Below the pieces are notes generated by a model. That model saw only the letters and a program-made list of their open reading frames with translations. It searched no databases and was not told the origin of the DNA. Source: Trichomonas vaginalis G3 (taxonomy: Eukaryota; Parabasalia; Trichomonadida; Trichomonadidae). From it: a stretch of 64,000 nt of DNA. Where the stretch lies: positions 18,745,319 through 18,809,318 of the forward strand of contig NC_067206.1 of assembly GCF_026262505.1 (NCBI RefSeq), in the 5' to 3' direction. Shown here one piece after another: positions 47,790-57,449 of this stretch (positions within the stretch are counted from its first letter, which is position 1; the number at the start of each line of letters is the position of its first letter). A program made the translations under genes and the position numbers.

Positions 47790-48811
47790 TGCTTAGTTCG
47801 TTCATTTTCAACTTCTTTAGCATATTCGTCAGGAGTGTCTATTATTTTTAGGAACTTGTCTTTAAAAGAAGGAAACTGTTCCTTTTGGAAGGTATACACC
47901 TTGAAACCTTAACAAGTTTGAAACGAGGTTGGGACAATAGATAGTTTTATTTCTTTTCTTGCTTGCAGTCTGTACATTTTTGCCATGTTTTTGCCTAAAA
48001 CTTCTAATATTCTCTTTGTTATACTTTCTCTATTTTTACGAACACGATGGTGAGTACCTGTCGTAGGTTCCCATTGTTGTCATAGTCAATAGTATTTTCA
48101 TATGGGTCGCGTTTAGGTATTTCTATTTTTACTTTGTCACCTTTCTTAGAGTTTGAAGCCTGGCATTCTTTTCTTGTTTGTCTCTTTTGACTAAAACTAT
48201 TAAATTATAGTCTTTCTCTAAGTCGGGTTGTTTTTGCATTTCTGCGGGAGTGGTTTTCCCAAACCTTTTGTTTACGGTTCTATTGTGAAATATTTAAAAC
48301 TTGTCTCAATCTTTGCCTGGGAGAAGTGTCTATACTTGTGTCATATATGACTAATTTCATTGCTTACACCTTGTGGTTGGTTATAAGTCTCTTAAACATT
48401 TTTATACAATCGTCAATGACACCAAGAGCGAATGTTTTGGTCGACAATGAATATTGGTTTACGAATATTTGAACGCAGATAGTTTTTAAGTTTCATTTCT
48501 ATTTGAAAGAACTTTTCAAGTCAGATTGTCAGTTTTGTTTGGATGGTATTTGTCAACGGAATTATATGTCAAGCGCAAGATATTTTACATAAAAATAATC
48601 TTTTTTGGACTGAATGTATGCTTCACAGTATCTGTGATTTTGACGCAAAATTATTAGCAGTTATGGTGAGTCCAATCTTCTTAATCTCGTCTGATGAATG
48701 TTTTCCAAGATATCCATAAACCAAGCATTTGTGTTGCAACTAAAGAGTTTTTTATCTGAGTGCTTTCTCTTTGGTTCCTTAGAAAGATAGGGGTCTTGTT
48801 TTGTTCGTCAT
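47790..48811 (-). pseudogene. second Maverick integrase, decayed
   Basis: Co-linear with 40196-41151 but with an indel every 20-40 bases. The GVIDDC segment (rc near 48415) keeps Asp at the third catalytic position. The start at 48811 is behind the pVI-like start as in the intact block. Confidence 0.7.
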
Positions 48812-48826
48812 TTTTAATCATAATGA

Positions 48827-49280
48827 AATGGGTTTATTTGGCGCATTAGAGAGTTTGCATCAGTTTTTACCCGCAGTGGGAACAGATAGCAGAGGTGTAG
48901 TTTGGAGTGTGGAAGGAAGATTTATGAGTACATTGAGGTTATACTTAAAGAGAAAGCACAACCTATTAGTACAAACGATGTACAGAAAGGTTGGGATGTA
49001 TGCCCGAGATGCCAGCAAGATCTTGATTCCAAATTCCTAAAACAAGAGGAAACAGTTTCAAGGTATGGATATGGACAGGATGTTAGGAAGACAAGCAGAC
49101 GGAATAGATCCGTAGGCATATACTTTAATATTCTTACGAACAGCGAGGAATGACTGACTTTATAAACAAGCAGGACACATACGATGACAAGGTGAAAAGA
49201 TTCTTTAACAGGGATATAACATGCACAACAGATGGTAAAACAACACCAACTCATCCGGAGCCTCAAACTTGGGGATGTAA
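48827..49280 (+). pseudogene. second amphipathic (protein VI-like) gene, decayed
   Basis: Starts MGLFGALESLHQFLPAVGT, homologous to 41169-41570; indels throughout; ends in CAAACTTGGGGATGTAA. Confidence 0.6.
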
Positions 49281-49299
49281 ATTTTTTTCTGAGATGAAA

Positions 49300-49475
49300 T
49301 GAACATCAGCATTGAGACAAATGGGCTAATGATGAGTTTGTCGGACTTCAGCAGTTACAGCAACAGTTGTTTTGTCAAGTTCCTTCCTATACCTCTAGGA
49401 AGTTTTAAGACCGAATGTTAAAAACCTAAAACAACCAGTTGTTGAAAAAAAAAAACTAAAATTTTTTACTGAGAT
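49300..49475 (+). pseudogene. second copy of 55-aa element gene, decayed
   Basis: Matches 41589-41756 behind the same TTTTTTCTGAGATGAAATGA start context. Frameshifted. Confidence 0.5.
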
Positions 49476-49477
49476 GA

Positions 49478-50100
49478 AAAGGACGAAGTGGTTGAACGGT
49501 AGATTGTAGATTTGACACCAAAACAAACAAAAGTTCAGAACCATTGTAAAATCCCTGTCAAAGAAACTTACAGTATGTCAAGAGGAACTAAATTCTATAA
49601 TAAAAGTGCCAGAGATCTTGGATACAATCAACAGACCCTAACTATAAGTCACTTTTCATAGAATGGAACGGCTAGTATTCACAAAGAACAGACTCTCACA
49701 AATAAATATTGAAGTCTGAAGGAAGCTTTCGAGACAAAGATGGGAAGGTTCTTACTGACCAACAGTTCATTATAGAGACATGTCACTTGATTAGAGTCGA
49801 AATATTCTAAACTTTCACAACAAACAAAAAGTTGGAAAGGAAAACAAAAAACAATGGATATGATATTTATGCAAGACTGTTGACGACACACCTAGTCCTG
49901 CAAGTGAGGTAAAGTCAGAGAACGAAAAGTGACGAAAAACGATAGAAGAGAGAAAAACCAAAAACTGAAGATAACTCAAAACAAAGTTAAGTTTCTCAAA
50001 CTAAACAAGTCACCTTCCTTAGCTGGTAGGGGTTGGCGTCAAGACTTATGGTAGTGTGCAACGTCGCCGGGCTTGGGGGGTCAGTATTAAAGTAAAGTGA
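49478..50100 (+). pseudogene. second copy of 203-aa element gene, decayed
   Basis: Matches 41763-42374; the end replaces GGGTTATGTAAAG with a GC-rich insertion (GTGCAACGTCGCCGGGC, 50056-50072) not found elsewhere in the window. Confidence 0.55.
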
Positions 50101-50131
50101 AAAAAATATATTTTTTTTATTTTTAATTTGA

Positions 50132-50245
50132 AATGTACGCTTGAGGTTGTTGGAAAGACCGTCAGACAACATGTTTGCTAGAGATGAAGAGTATGAAATG
50201 GCATACCAATTTTTAAAACAAAAATATTTTAAACAAACATTTTTT
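50132..50245 (+). pseudogene. NUMOD4 start fragment
   Basis: ATGTACGCTTGAGGTTGTTGG is a damaged copy of the ATGTACGCTGAGTTTGTTGG start seen at 51480 and 58707. Only ~110 bp remain before the next copy begins. Confidence 0.5.
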
Positions 50246-50260
50246 ATTTTATTTGAAAAT

Positions 50261-50995
50261 GTACGGCTGAGTTTGTTGGAATAAAGACTTTGGAAAACTG
50301 TTTGTTAGATGAGCAAATTATGAAATTCACTGTTCTGAGCCTTTTGAAGTCAGAACCAAAAAGAACAAAAAGAGTTTTAGCGAATGGCGAGCGAAAAACG
50401 GATATGCTGTTATGAAGATGGGTTGGGAAAACCACTATTTTAAACATATTGTTCTTGCAACTCATTTTATACCGAACCCTAACAAATTTACCTCTTGTAG
50501 ACCATATAAACCGTTAAGAAACGACATTAGACTTGAAAAAACTTACGTTGGTCACTCGCTCGTTCTGAAAAAACAATAAGAACAAGGGTAGATTTAGAGA
50601 TATTTATTTCGAGATTTCGTCGACAAACTAGAAGATTGAAGTTAATTGAAATTACAGACATATGGTAAGCATACGTTTGAGTCTTTACTACTATAGCGAA
50701 GAAACAAGACTCTTTCTACTTTTATACGCGCCGTAAACTATAGGAAATTACAACCGTATGTTTTACTAAGGAAGGCTTATGCTTATGTATAACACTAGAG
50801 TACAGATGGAAAACACGTTCAAATACTTCTTAACAAATTCAAGAAGCTATATGGCCATTTACCATTTTAAAACAGTTATATTTTTACAATATTAAATGCT
50901 TTCAGGTTGAAAAAACAAAGAACAAATTAGTAGATACAAAAACGTTTGACTATATCTTTACAAACGCTGGTAGGAACAGTATATCAAGATGGAGA
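50261..50995 (+). pseudogene. NUMOD4-HNH endonuclease gene, frameshifted (copy 1)
   Basis: NUMOD4 start, then an HNH core with HIVLATHFIPNPN and, in shifted frame, DHIN and NDIRLE near 50510-50540. A C-terminal part includes VDELE-like, RKLYK-like and NKFKKLY segments (50600-50900). Family enzymes cut or nick specific DNA and often spread as homing genes. Confidence 0.6.
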
Positions 50996-51002
50996 AGTAA
51001 AC

Positions 51003-51437
51003 ATATGAGAAGGTCGACAAACTTTGTTAAAGGTTTTCTCCTTTTGTTTTGAAGTACGAATTCACTCAAGTCAAAGTGGCTTTAGTAACCACATGTAAAA
51101 CCTATTGTCCGAAACATTGGTCTTACCCTCAGTCTCGCAAAAGGCAGTCTTGACAACTACAAGCACATTCTTTCTCCGAAGAAATCAAACTCAAAGTGAA
51201 GGATTACTATGAGAACATTGACGCACTCATGACGAACGAAAAGGTCTATAACATAACTCATTGAAAGTGGTCATGGTCGGTGTAAAAGATGGGCTGTTTT
51301 AAGCTAGACAGAGTTTTATTCCTCCCCGAAGTTATGTTCTCTCGCAACGTGTGAAGTATGTGAGGGTGTGTCTGAAATACGGCAAAGAAATTAAAACATT
51401 GGCATGAAATCAGTAAAGAACGCTATTGCATGAAGTA
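51003..51437 (+). pseudogene. DNA polymerase 3' fragment
   Basis: Corresponds to 44110-44519, including the motif C region (YYENIDAL, about 51207-51231), with indels. The 5' two thirds of the gene are missing. Sandwiched between two NUMOD4-HNH copies. Confidence 0.7.
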
Positions 51438-51479
51438 AAACATTCGTTTTTAAAACACATTTTTTTATATTTATTTGAA

Positions 51480-52253
51480 ATGTACGCTGAGTTTGTTGGA
51501 ACAGACCGTTGGAAACTTGTTTGTTAGATGAGAAATATGTAAATTCACTGTTGTGAGTCTTCGATAGTCAGAAACAAAGACAAAGAGAGTTTTTAAGCGA
51601 ATGGAGCAAAATAACGGAATGCTAGGATGAGGATTTGTGGGAAACACATTACTTAAAAACATGTTTTCATTGACAACTCATTTATACCGACTCCTAAACA
51701 ATCATACCTCTTTAGACCATATAAACCGTATAAGAAAATGGAAAAAAACAAATAAGACTTTGAAAACTATACGTGAGGTCCACTCGTTATGAAAACAATA
51801 AGAACCTAGGATATTTCGAGATATTGTATTTCGAATTTGTCGACGAACTAGAGATGAAGGCAATTGAAAAATACAGACTATGGTAAGCACTCACGTTATG
51901 AGTTTATACTATAGCAGAAGAACAATAACTACTTTCTACTTTATACCGGCGCGTAAACTATAGGAAATTACAAGTATGTTTTACTAAGGAAGGCTATGCT
52001 TAATGTAAACACTAGAGATACAGACGATGGAAAACACGTTCAAATACTTCTTAACAAATTCAAGAAGCTATATGCATACCATTTAAAACGTCATATTTTT
52101 ACATATATTAAATTGCTTCAGGTTGAAAAAACAAAAACAAAAGTAGCAGATACAAAACCGTTAGACTATATCTTTACAAATACTGGTAGGACTATTTCAG
52201 ATGAAGAAATTTCATCCAATTGTCTTTCATATACAACTACGGAAAAGTGCTGA
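51480..52253 (+). pseudogene. NUMOD4-HNH endonuclease gene, frameshifted (copy 2)
   Basis: Same gene as 50261-50995. The longest open piece is the C-terminus 51996-52253 (NKFKKLYAYHLKRH; DYIFTNTGRTISDEE). Preceded by the AT-rich box TTTTTTTATATTTATTTGAA. Confidence 0.6.
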
Positions 52254-52586
52254 ATTCGACAAAAATGAGTTTTTGGTTGAAAAAGAGGTGGAGCCAAAAG
52301 TGGCTCGACCTCAAAACAACATTTTGTGAAGAATATACCAACCCGCGGAAAACAGGGGGTTGCTTTTTATACAAAGTCACCCCTTGAATTTGTCATGAAT
52401 TTCCTTAAGATAGAAAAAAAATATATTTTAGCGACCAGGTCACTCGCGTCACTCGGTCATTTTTAACTTCTCTGAAAAAGTGTGACAACATGACATTTTG
52501 ACAACAACACAGGAAATAGATTTCATCGTATATTTTTTGTTAAGACTTCATCGTATATGTTTTTGTCAAGACTTTCATCGTTGGTG
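52254..52586. repeat. intergenic hairpin block
   Basis: A GGTGGAGCCA-AAAG-TGGCTCGACC hairpin (52287-52310), an AACCCGCGGAAAACAGGGGGTT element (about 52340-52361), an AGCGACC...GGTCAT remnant (52431-52463) and degenerate TTGTCAAGACTT...CATCG units (52530-52580). Counterpart of 7045-7400. No gene. Confidence 0.7.
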
Positions 52587-52654
52587 GTCCGACGGTTAAG
52601 CCACAAACGAATGTCCGACGGTTAAGCCACAAACGAATGTCCGACGGTTAAGCC
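52587..52654. repeat. 26-bp tandem repeat
   Basis: GTCCGACGGTTAAGCCACAA plus ACGAAT, starting at 52587, 52613 and 52639 (last partial). The same sequence forms the 5' flank and first codons of the Pro-rich gene at 47275-47300. Confidence 0.85.
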
Positions 52655-52686
52655 AAAAATATTTTTTATTTTTATTGTAAAACAGT

Positions 52687-53199
52687 ATGACAGTCGAAGC
52701 AAAAACGTTCACGAACAAATCTAATGGCGAAACATTCACAAAAGGCACTTACAACGGTATTGAAGTCTTACGTAGAGACAAGGATGGTTATATAAATGCA
52801 ACAAATATGTGTCAGCAGTTTAGGAAAGACTTTAGAAGGTTGTTGGAAAATAAGTCCTGGGAAGAGATTTTAAGGCATTTTTGAAGAATATACCAACCGC
52901 GAAAACAGCGGGTTGCTTTTTATACAAAATTCATGCAGGAATTCCTGATGAAATCAAACAGGTTAGAGGAATGTATGTAGACCCAAGACTCGTAAACTAT
53001 ATAGCAATGTGGGCTTCTCCAAAATATTGTATAGCAGTTTGAGAAAAATTCTGGACTCCATAGACAAGAAAGTTCATGAGAAATTAGATGAAGAAGAACT
53101 TGAAGATACAGCAGAGAATGCAAAACCTTTGTTCGAAGAAGAAGTTAGAAAAATGCATGGAAAAACAAATAGAACATGAACGTAGATATGTTCTGTTAT
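52687..53199 (+). pseudogene. KilA-N gene interrupted by a hairpin element
   Basis: Canonical KilA-N start (YNGIEVLRRDKDGYINATNM, then LLENKSWEEILRHF) stops at 52884 where a 46-bp hairpin element is inserted. The domain resumes (GMYVDPRLVNYIAMWASPKY), has one internal stop (GCAGTTTGAG) and ends in a Glu-rich helix. It would be about 165 aa without the insertion. Confidence 0.65.
52882..52927. repeat. CCGC/GCGG hairpin element inside KilA-N gene
   Basis: GAAGAATATACCAACCGCGA then AAACAGCGGGTTGCTTTTTA. Stem AACC(C)GC/GCGGGTT. Other copies are at 52328-52372 and, reversed, 7301-7343, both intergenic. Confidence 0.7.
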
Positions 53200-53343
53200 A
53201 GAGACTCGCCATACGAACTAGACCAATGGGAACAAGAAGATTTAAAGAGAGAATTTAGAGAATATGAACTCGCTAAGATAACATTAGAAGCTGCAGAAAA
53301 GAAGTTAAAAAGTTTGGGGTCGTTTTGTAAAAAAATATTGTGA
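53176..53343 (+). CDS. small charged element protein (55 aa)
   Basis: MNVDMFCYRDSPYELDQWEQ, then a helix rich in Glu/Lys (REFREYELAKITLEAAEKKL). The start overlaps the KilA-N 3' end by about 24 bp, typical of tightly packed element genes. A decayed copy lies at 6365-6560. Unknown function. Confidence 0.5.
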   Translation: MNVDMFCYRDSPYELDQWEQEDLKREFREYELAKITLEAAEKKLKSLGSFCKKIL

Positions 53344-53662
53344 GTAAATGAACCATTTTTTTTCGACAAAAAATATATTTTAGGGTAGATGTTAGATCTA
53401 ACCTGTCTTCTACCCTCTTTTCTACCCTCTTGAATTTTCATGAATTTATACAGAAATGCTTGTTTTGAGGTCGAGCCACTTTTGGCTCCACCGTATTCTT
53501 TCAACCAAAACTCATGAATTCGGCAAAAATATATTTTAGGTAGAAGTTAGATATAACCTCTTTTCTAACCTCTTTTCTACCCTCTTGAATTGTCATAGTT
53601 TTCCCGAAATAAAAAATAAAGTGGTTTTTTTAAAAAAATATTTTTTATTTTTTTGTAAGAAC
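53344..53662. repeat. intergenic palindromes and hairpin
   Basis: GTTAGATCTAAC cluster with TTTTCTACCCTC (53384-53430), a GGTCGAGCCACTTTTGGCTC hairpin (53471-53494, inverted relative to 52287), a second GTTAGATATAAC cluster (53536-53585) and the AT-rich promoter box of the next gene. No coding sequence. Confidence 0.75.
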
Positions 53663-54363
53663 ATGTTGCAACAACAGCACCAAACCGTTAGTCATGACCC
53701 AACTTCAATGTTAGTAGAGATGAAAGCTTCATTCCTTCTTCATATACTTTCGAAACAAAAATCCAGAAGATAAAGCAAGAACTTTTAACAAGTACTTTGG
53801 ACTGTTTGTGCGAAAGATGAAACAAATGAACAGTATCTTTATGACATGCAGGACCTCATCGACCATTTACCCAAATTGCCTGAAATCCAGCAACAAAAGC
53901 TACTATTCCAGAATTCGATGAAATAGAAGTCAAAGCAACTGACTCAGTAGAAATAAAGAAGTTCATACGAAAGGTTAACTATGAGTTTCTTGGATTTCAT
54001 TGCAACCACAAAGTCATGGACAAAAGATTGCGATATGGTATATAAGAACATCTCTGACATATACAAATCTGGGGAGTTTAAGACCTACGACAACTTTGTT
54101 TCGTTAGTTGCTAATGTGTATGGCAGATAAGGAAAAGATAAAGATAGAAGAGGTAAGATATGGAATGAACAGAATAAAACCCGCAACTTTTGAGTTAAAG
54201 AGAGCAATTGACGCCTTAGTCCATACTACAGGTAAGGTTTCAGAATATAACGCAAAAATGAACCCGCCAATGTTTCAAAATGTAAGCAGCCATTAGGAAA
54301 TATAACTACTCGTCAAAGAGATAGAACGTATGAGAAACGACTATGCTGACTTAAAGAAAGAAT
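53663..54363 (+). pseudogene. 304-aa element gene, 3' third lost
   Basis: Homologous to 4921-5835 from the start (ATGTTGCAACAACAGCACCA) through about codon 235, with several indels. It breaks off at GACTTAAAGAAAGAA where a KilA-N/MUG113 gene begins. The last ~20 bp of the gene reappear after that gene at 54988-55008. Confidence 0.7.
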
Positions 54364-54972
54364 ATGTCAAACATTGAGTTTGAACAGTTTGAAGATAGAC
54401 AATGACACCAAAGTGGTAGAATAGGTATTTAAACGTAAGATACTCAAAGAAATACAAACAAATATTCTTTGTCAGACATTTTATCTCCATCTGGAAAGAA
54501 AGCAAAGGACTGGGTTAGAATTGCTTCTAGTCAGAAAATTTTGACAAGAAATCCTGAGCTTATGATATCGGTAAGATTCTATGGAACTACAGCATATCTC
54601 ATCGACAAAAGTCTTATACCAATAGTTTTGTTATGGTTAGACCCAGTTGTTGGATATAACTTCATAACATATGGTTTATTCGACTCAGAACGTTGCAGTG
54701 AAGGCTTACTTTACATCGTTCAGAAACCGAAGGACTTCAACACAAAAAGATATAAGATAGGAAGAACATATAATATAACTCTAAGATATGACAGTACAGT
54801 CAATAGAGTCAAGGTTGTGTTGGTTAACGATATGAGAGCTGCTGAAACAGAACTACTTGAAAAGTTTGAGAAAATGTATGGTGCTCCCATAAAAGGTAAA
54901 GAAACGTTTGAAGTAGATGAGATAGATAAAGCTATAAAATTATTTGACGAAGTTGCTGAAAAATACATGTAA
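54364..54972 (+). pseudogene. KilA-N / MUG113 protein, N-terminus frameshifted
   Basis: Codons for MSNIEFEQFEDRQ (54364) match the L copy's start, then indels near 54400-54460. From 54469 to the stop the frame is intact (167 codons) and nearly identical to 3861-4475, including the MUG113 part (GLLYIVQ, YKIGRT, AAETELLEKFEK). Confidence 0.7.
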
Positions 54973-54987
54973 AAATAACGTTTACCA

Positions 54988-55066
54988 TGTAAAACGCTTA
55001 TAAAATAACTGGGGTAGAAAAGAGGGTAGAAGACAGGTTAGATCTAACCTTCTACCCTAAAATATA
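54988..55066. repeat. relic tail of 304-aa gene plus TAGATCTA palindrome
   Basis: CCATGTAAAACGCTTATAA equals the final codons of the 304-aa gene. It is followed by TACC/GGTA versions of the palindromic element (55014-55066) in the position that in L directly follows that gene. Confidence 0.7.
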
Positions 55067-55315
55067 TTTTTGCTGAATTCAGCAACAAAATTCTGAGTAA
55101 AATGGCATAAGATTGCTTCCCTCGGAAACAGTGAAGAACAGCGAGTAGGTAAGAAACCTTAGTCGCCAAAACTCTATGAAAAACAGTGAAATTTCTCTAG
55201 ACCGACTTCCTTCGGGGTCGCCAAAACTCTATGAAATCATGAATTTCCTTAAGACAGAAAAAATAAAGTTAGTTTTATTTTTATTTATTTTTTTATTTTG
55301 TATGTAAGGACAGAT
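55067..55315. other. intergenic region before KilA-N gene
   Basis: Two inverted-orientation copies of GCCAAAACTCTATGAAA (55186, 55228), a GAACAGCGAGTAGGTAAGAA segment (55135) shared with 4556-4640, and the AT-rich promoter box. No gene. Confidence 0.6.
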
Positions 55316-56095
55316 ATGTCAACAACAGAGAACACAACAACAGTTATAGTCCATGAAGCCATAAATGAAGAATATGAGTGGGTTCAGTTTAACAAACAGT
55401 TACGTCTCATTCGTTCGGTCAAAGACGATATGTACCAAATGCAAAGTATTTTGACAGCATGTTTTGCTCCAGATACTATGAAACCACAAGATTGGTTTGA
55501 ATTAAATAGCACTCATGAACTCCTCAGTGAGTTTGAACATGTAGAACTTAAAAAGATGTACCAAGACAGACAAAACTTACCATCACATCTAAAAGGTATA
55601 TATGTTCATAAGTTCCTAGTTAGTTCAATAGCAATGTGGGCTTCACCTCGTTATGCAATCTACATACTTATGCTACTTGACGAACTTTGTACAAAGCAGA
55701 GAGAAGATATGATGAAAGAAGACAAAAGCATTCAGAAAAGAATACCACGTTCGGTACCAAAAGGAAAGGAAAAGAACTATAAGTATATGATTTATACTGA
55801 AGAGATGGAAAATGAAGAAGATAAAGATATGGTTATGTTGCATTTAGTCAGAAGAAACAACAAAAGCTTTTACGACCTTGCTAAGATTTACAAATCTGAC
55901 AGAAATTGGTTCTATCGCGAAAACTTACCGATTTCAATGACCCCAAATGAAGATGTGAAACAAATAGTTCAAGATACGTTACCTCAAACACACTATGATA
56001 TGAAAGGTTGTACAATTCTTACCTTCAAAGAAGATTTGCCATTGTTAAAGGAAAAAATAACAGAGTATTTTGACAACTTCAAACAAGTAGGGTAG
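55316..56095 (+). CDS. KilA-N domain protein with DUF3627-like C-terminus
   Basis: 259 aa from ATG 55316; the TTG at 55298 is not needed because L starts at the matching ATG. KilA-N core at about 75-120 (GIYVHKFLVSSIAMWASPRY). The linker lacks the 20-residue coil of L. C-terminal domain about 145-259 (RIPRSVPKGKEKNYKYMIYT; KIYKSDRNWFYRENLPI). Nearly identical to 2945-3772 at both ends and very different in the core. Confidence 0.75.
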   Translation: MSTTENTTTVIVHEAINEEYEWVQFNKQLRLIRSVKDDMYQMQSILTACFAPDTMKPQDWFELNSTHELLSEFEHVELKKMYQDRQNLPSHLKGIYVHKFLVSSIAMWASPRYAIYILMLLDELCTKQREDMMKEDKSIQKRIPRSVPKGKEKNYKYMIYTEEMENEEDKDMVMLHLVRRNNKSFYDLAKIYKSDRNWFYRENLPISMTPNEDVKQIVQDTLPQTHYDMKGCTILTFKEDLPLLKEKITEYFDNFKQVG

Positions 56096-56179
56096 ATGAA
56101 CCATTTATTTTTTACGCTTGACTTCAGATGGCTCAGGTAGCTCTATAAAGTAAATTGCCTCGTCAAATCCTTCTGGCAT

Positions 56180-56440
56180 TCCGAGTCCTTCCTTCCGACA
56201 TTCCAAGTTCTTCCATCCGACAGAAAAAGTTTTTCCATCCGACAAGAAAAAATTTTCCCGACAACTGGAAAAAATTTTCCTGTTGTCCGTCCGTAAACCA
56301 TTCAAATTTTCGAAAATTGAGAACTTTTTTCCCGACAACTGGAAAAATTTTTCCCGACAACTGGAAAAAAATTTCCCGACAACTGGAAAAGTTTTTCCCG
56401 ACAACTGGAAAAGTTCTTCCTTCCGACAGGACACAAACGA
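56180..56440. repeat. hairpin minisatellite, array 3
   Basis: Same units as 2557-2846 in opposite orientation, including the unique piece ATTCAAATTTTCGAAAATTG (56301-56320). Unit number and order differ from arrays 1 and 2. Left flank: 24-codon MPEGFDEAIYFIELPEP relic on the minus strand (56105-56179). Confidence 0.8.
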
Positions 56441-56518
56441 ATGTCTCACGTCCCTCTTCCTGAATGTCTTCCAAAGCCAGAAGAACCGACAGCCCCAGCA
56501 CCACAACAGACTTACTAA
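56441..56518 (+). CDS. short Pro-rich ORF (25 aa)
   Basis: MSHVPLPECLPKPEEPTAPA then PQQTY-stop; truncated relative of the protein at 47292. Convergent with the ATPase. Probably a relic. Confidence 0.3.
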   Translation: MSHVPLPECLPKPEEPTAPAPQQTY

Positions 56519-56537
56519 GACTAAACACTTACATTTT

Positions 56538-57413
56538 TCAAGCTTGACTTTTTACAATTTGAACTTTGTTCGCGTAGATATGAATTCTGAAAGAAGTATG
56601 AGGGTCTTGTATGACTTTGTACTTCTCCCATAGTTCATGTCTGTCAAACTTACCTGCCATGGACTCTTTCATAAGTTCCATGAAATCGTCTTCGGACAAT
56701 CCAGGGAAAAGTATAATGTCAGTAAGTATTCTTTTAACATCTTTACTTAAACTCTTTGCTGTCTGTACACAAATGACAACAGAGATGTTAAAGTGTCTGA
56801 GCTTCTTAAGAATTCGACACATATCTTGTTCTCTATTCTTTAACAAAGGATGAGAGGCGAAATCATCTAAGATAAGAAGACATCTGTGAGGGTAAGTCTT
56901 CCAATCGTAAGATTGCAATTTCTTCGAAATGTATTCTATCTCTTTCTGTTTGTTTCTGAAGTGTTTCTTCTCTAATATTCTCTGCATTTCCTCATTTGGG
57001 TCTTTAAACCTCGAATTGACATACTCATTTATAGCATTATACTTCAAAACTCTTCTTTGGTACTTCTTTATCCAATCTAACAACTCAGTATCCTTTATAC
57101 ATACTAACTTAGACTTCTTTATAATATCTTTGAACGAATTGACGGTTTGGTCAAATTGACCAGAAGTACTACAAATAACAACTAACTCATAGAATGGGTT
57201 CTTCTCATCTAGTTCTTGTTGTTGTGCAGCCATTTTAAGATAAGTGAAAGTCTTACCCGACCCAGGTGGTGCGATTAGACCTGTTATACCATTCTGAGCA
57301 AATAAGAACTTGTCATGTATGGGTTTTATCTGAGCATTTTCCAACTTCCTCTTGTTCTTATTTAAAACATTCTCAAATTTCTTGTCAATGTCAGCAAACT
57401 TTTTTTCTAACAT
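56538..57413 (-). CDS. FtsK/HerA-type DNA-packaging ATPase
   Basis: 291 aa from ATG 57413 (an upstream TTG/ATG-like extension to 57515 would overlap the divergent gene's coding part). Walker A APPGSGKT at residues 48-55 and Walker B LLILDD at 179-184; then RHFNISVVICVQTAKSLS (sensor helix region) and FPGLSEDDF. This is the A32-like packaging motor of Mavericks, adenovirus-like and NCLDV relatives, which drives DNA into preformed capsids. Intact here, frameshifted in L. Confidence 0.85.
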   Translation of the reverse strand: MLEKKFADIDKKFENVLNKNKRKLENAQIKPIHDKFLFAQNGITGLIAPPGSGKTFTYLKMAAQQQELDEKNPFYELVVICSTSGQFDQTVNSFKDIIKKSKLVCIKDTELLDWIKKYQRRVLKYNAINEYVNSRFKDPNEEMQRILEKKHFRNKQKEIEYISKKLQSYDWKTYPHRCLLILDDFASHPLLKNREQDMCRILKKLRHFNISVVICVQTAKSLSKDVKRILTDIILFPGLSEDDFMELMKESMAGKFDRHELWEKYKVIQDPHTSFRIHIYANKVQIVKSQA

Positions 57414-57449
57414 ATTTTTAGAAAAATTAAAATTTTTATCTTTTTGAAA

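Noticed and set aside
50056-50072. GC-rich GTGCAACGTCGCCGGGC segment as a foreign insertion or barcode
   Set aside because: Too short to interpret, and it lies in an indel-rich stretch; may be consensus error.
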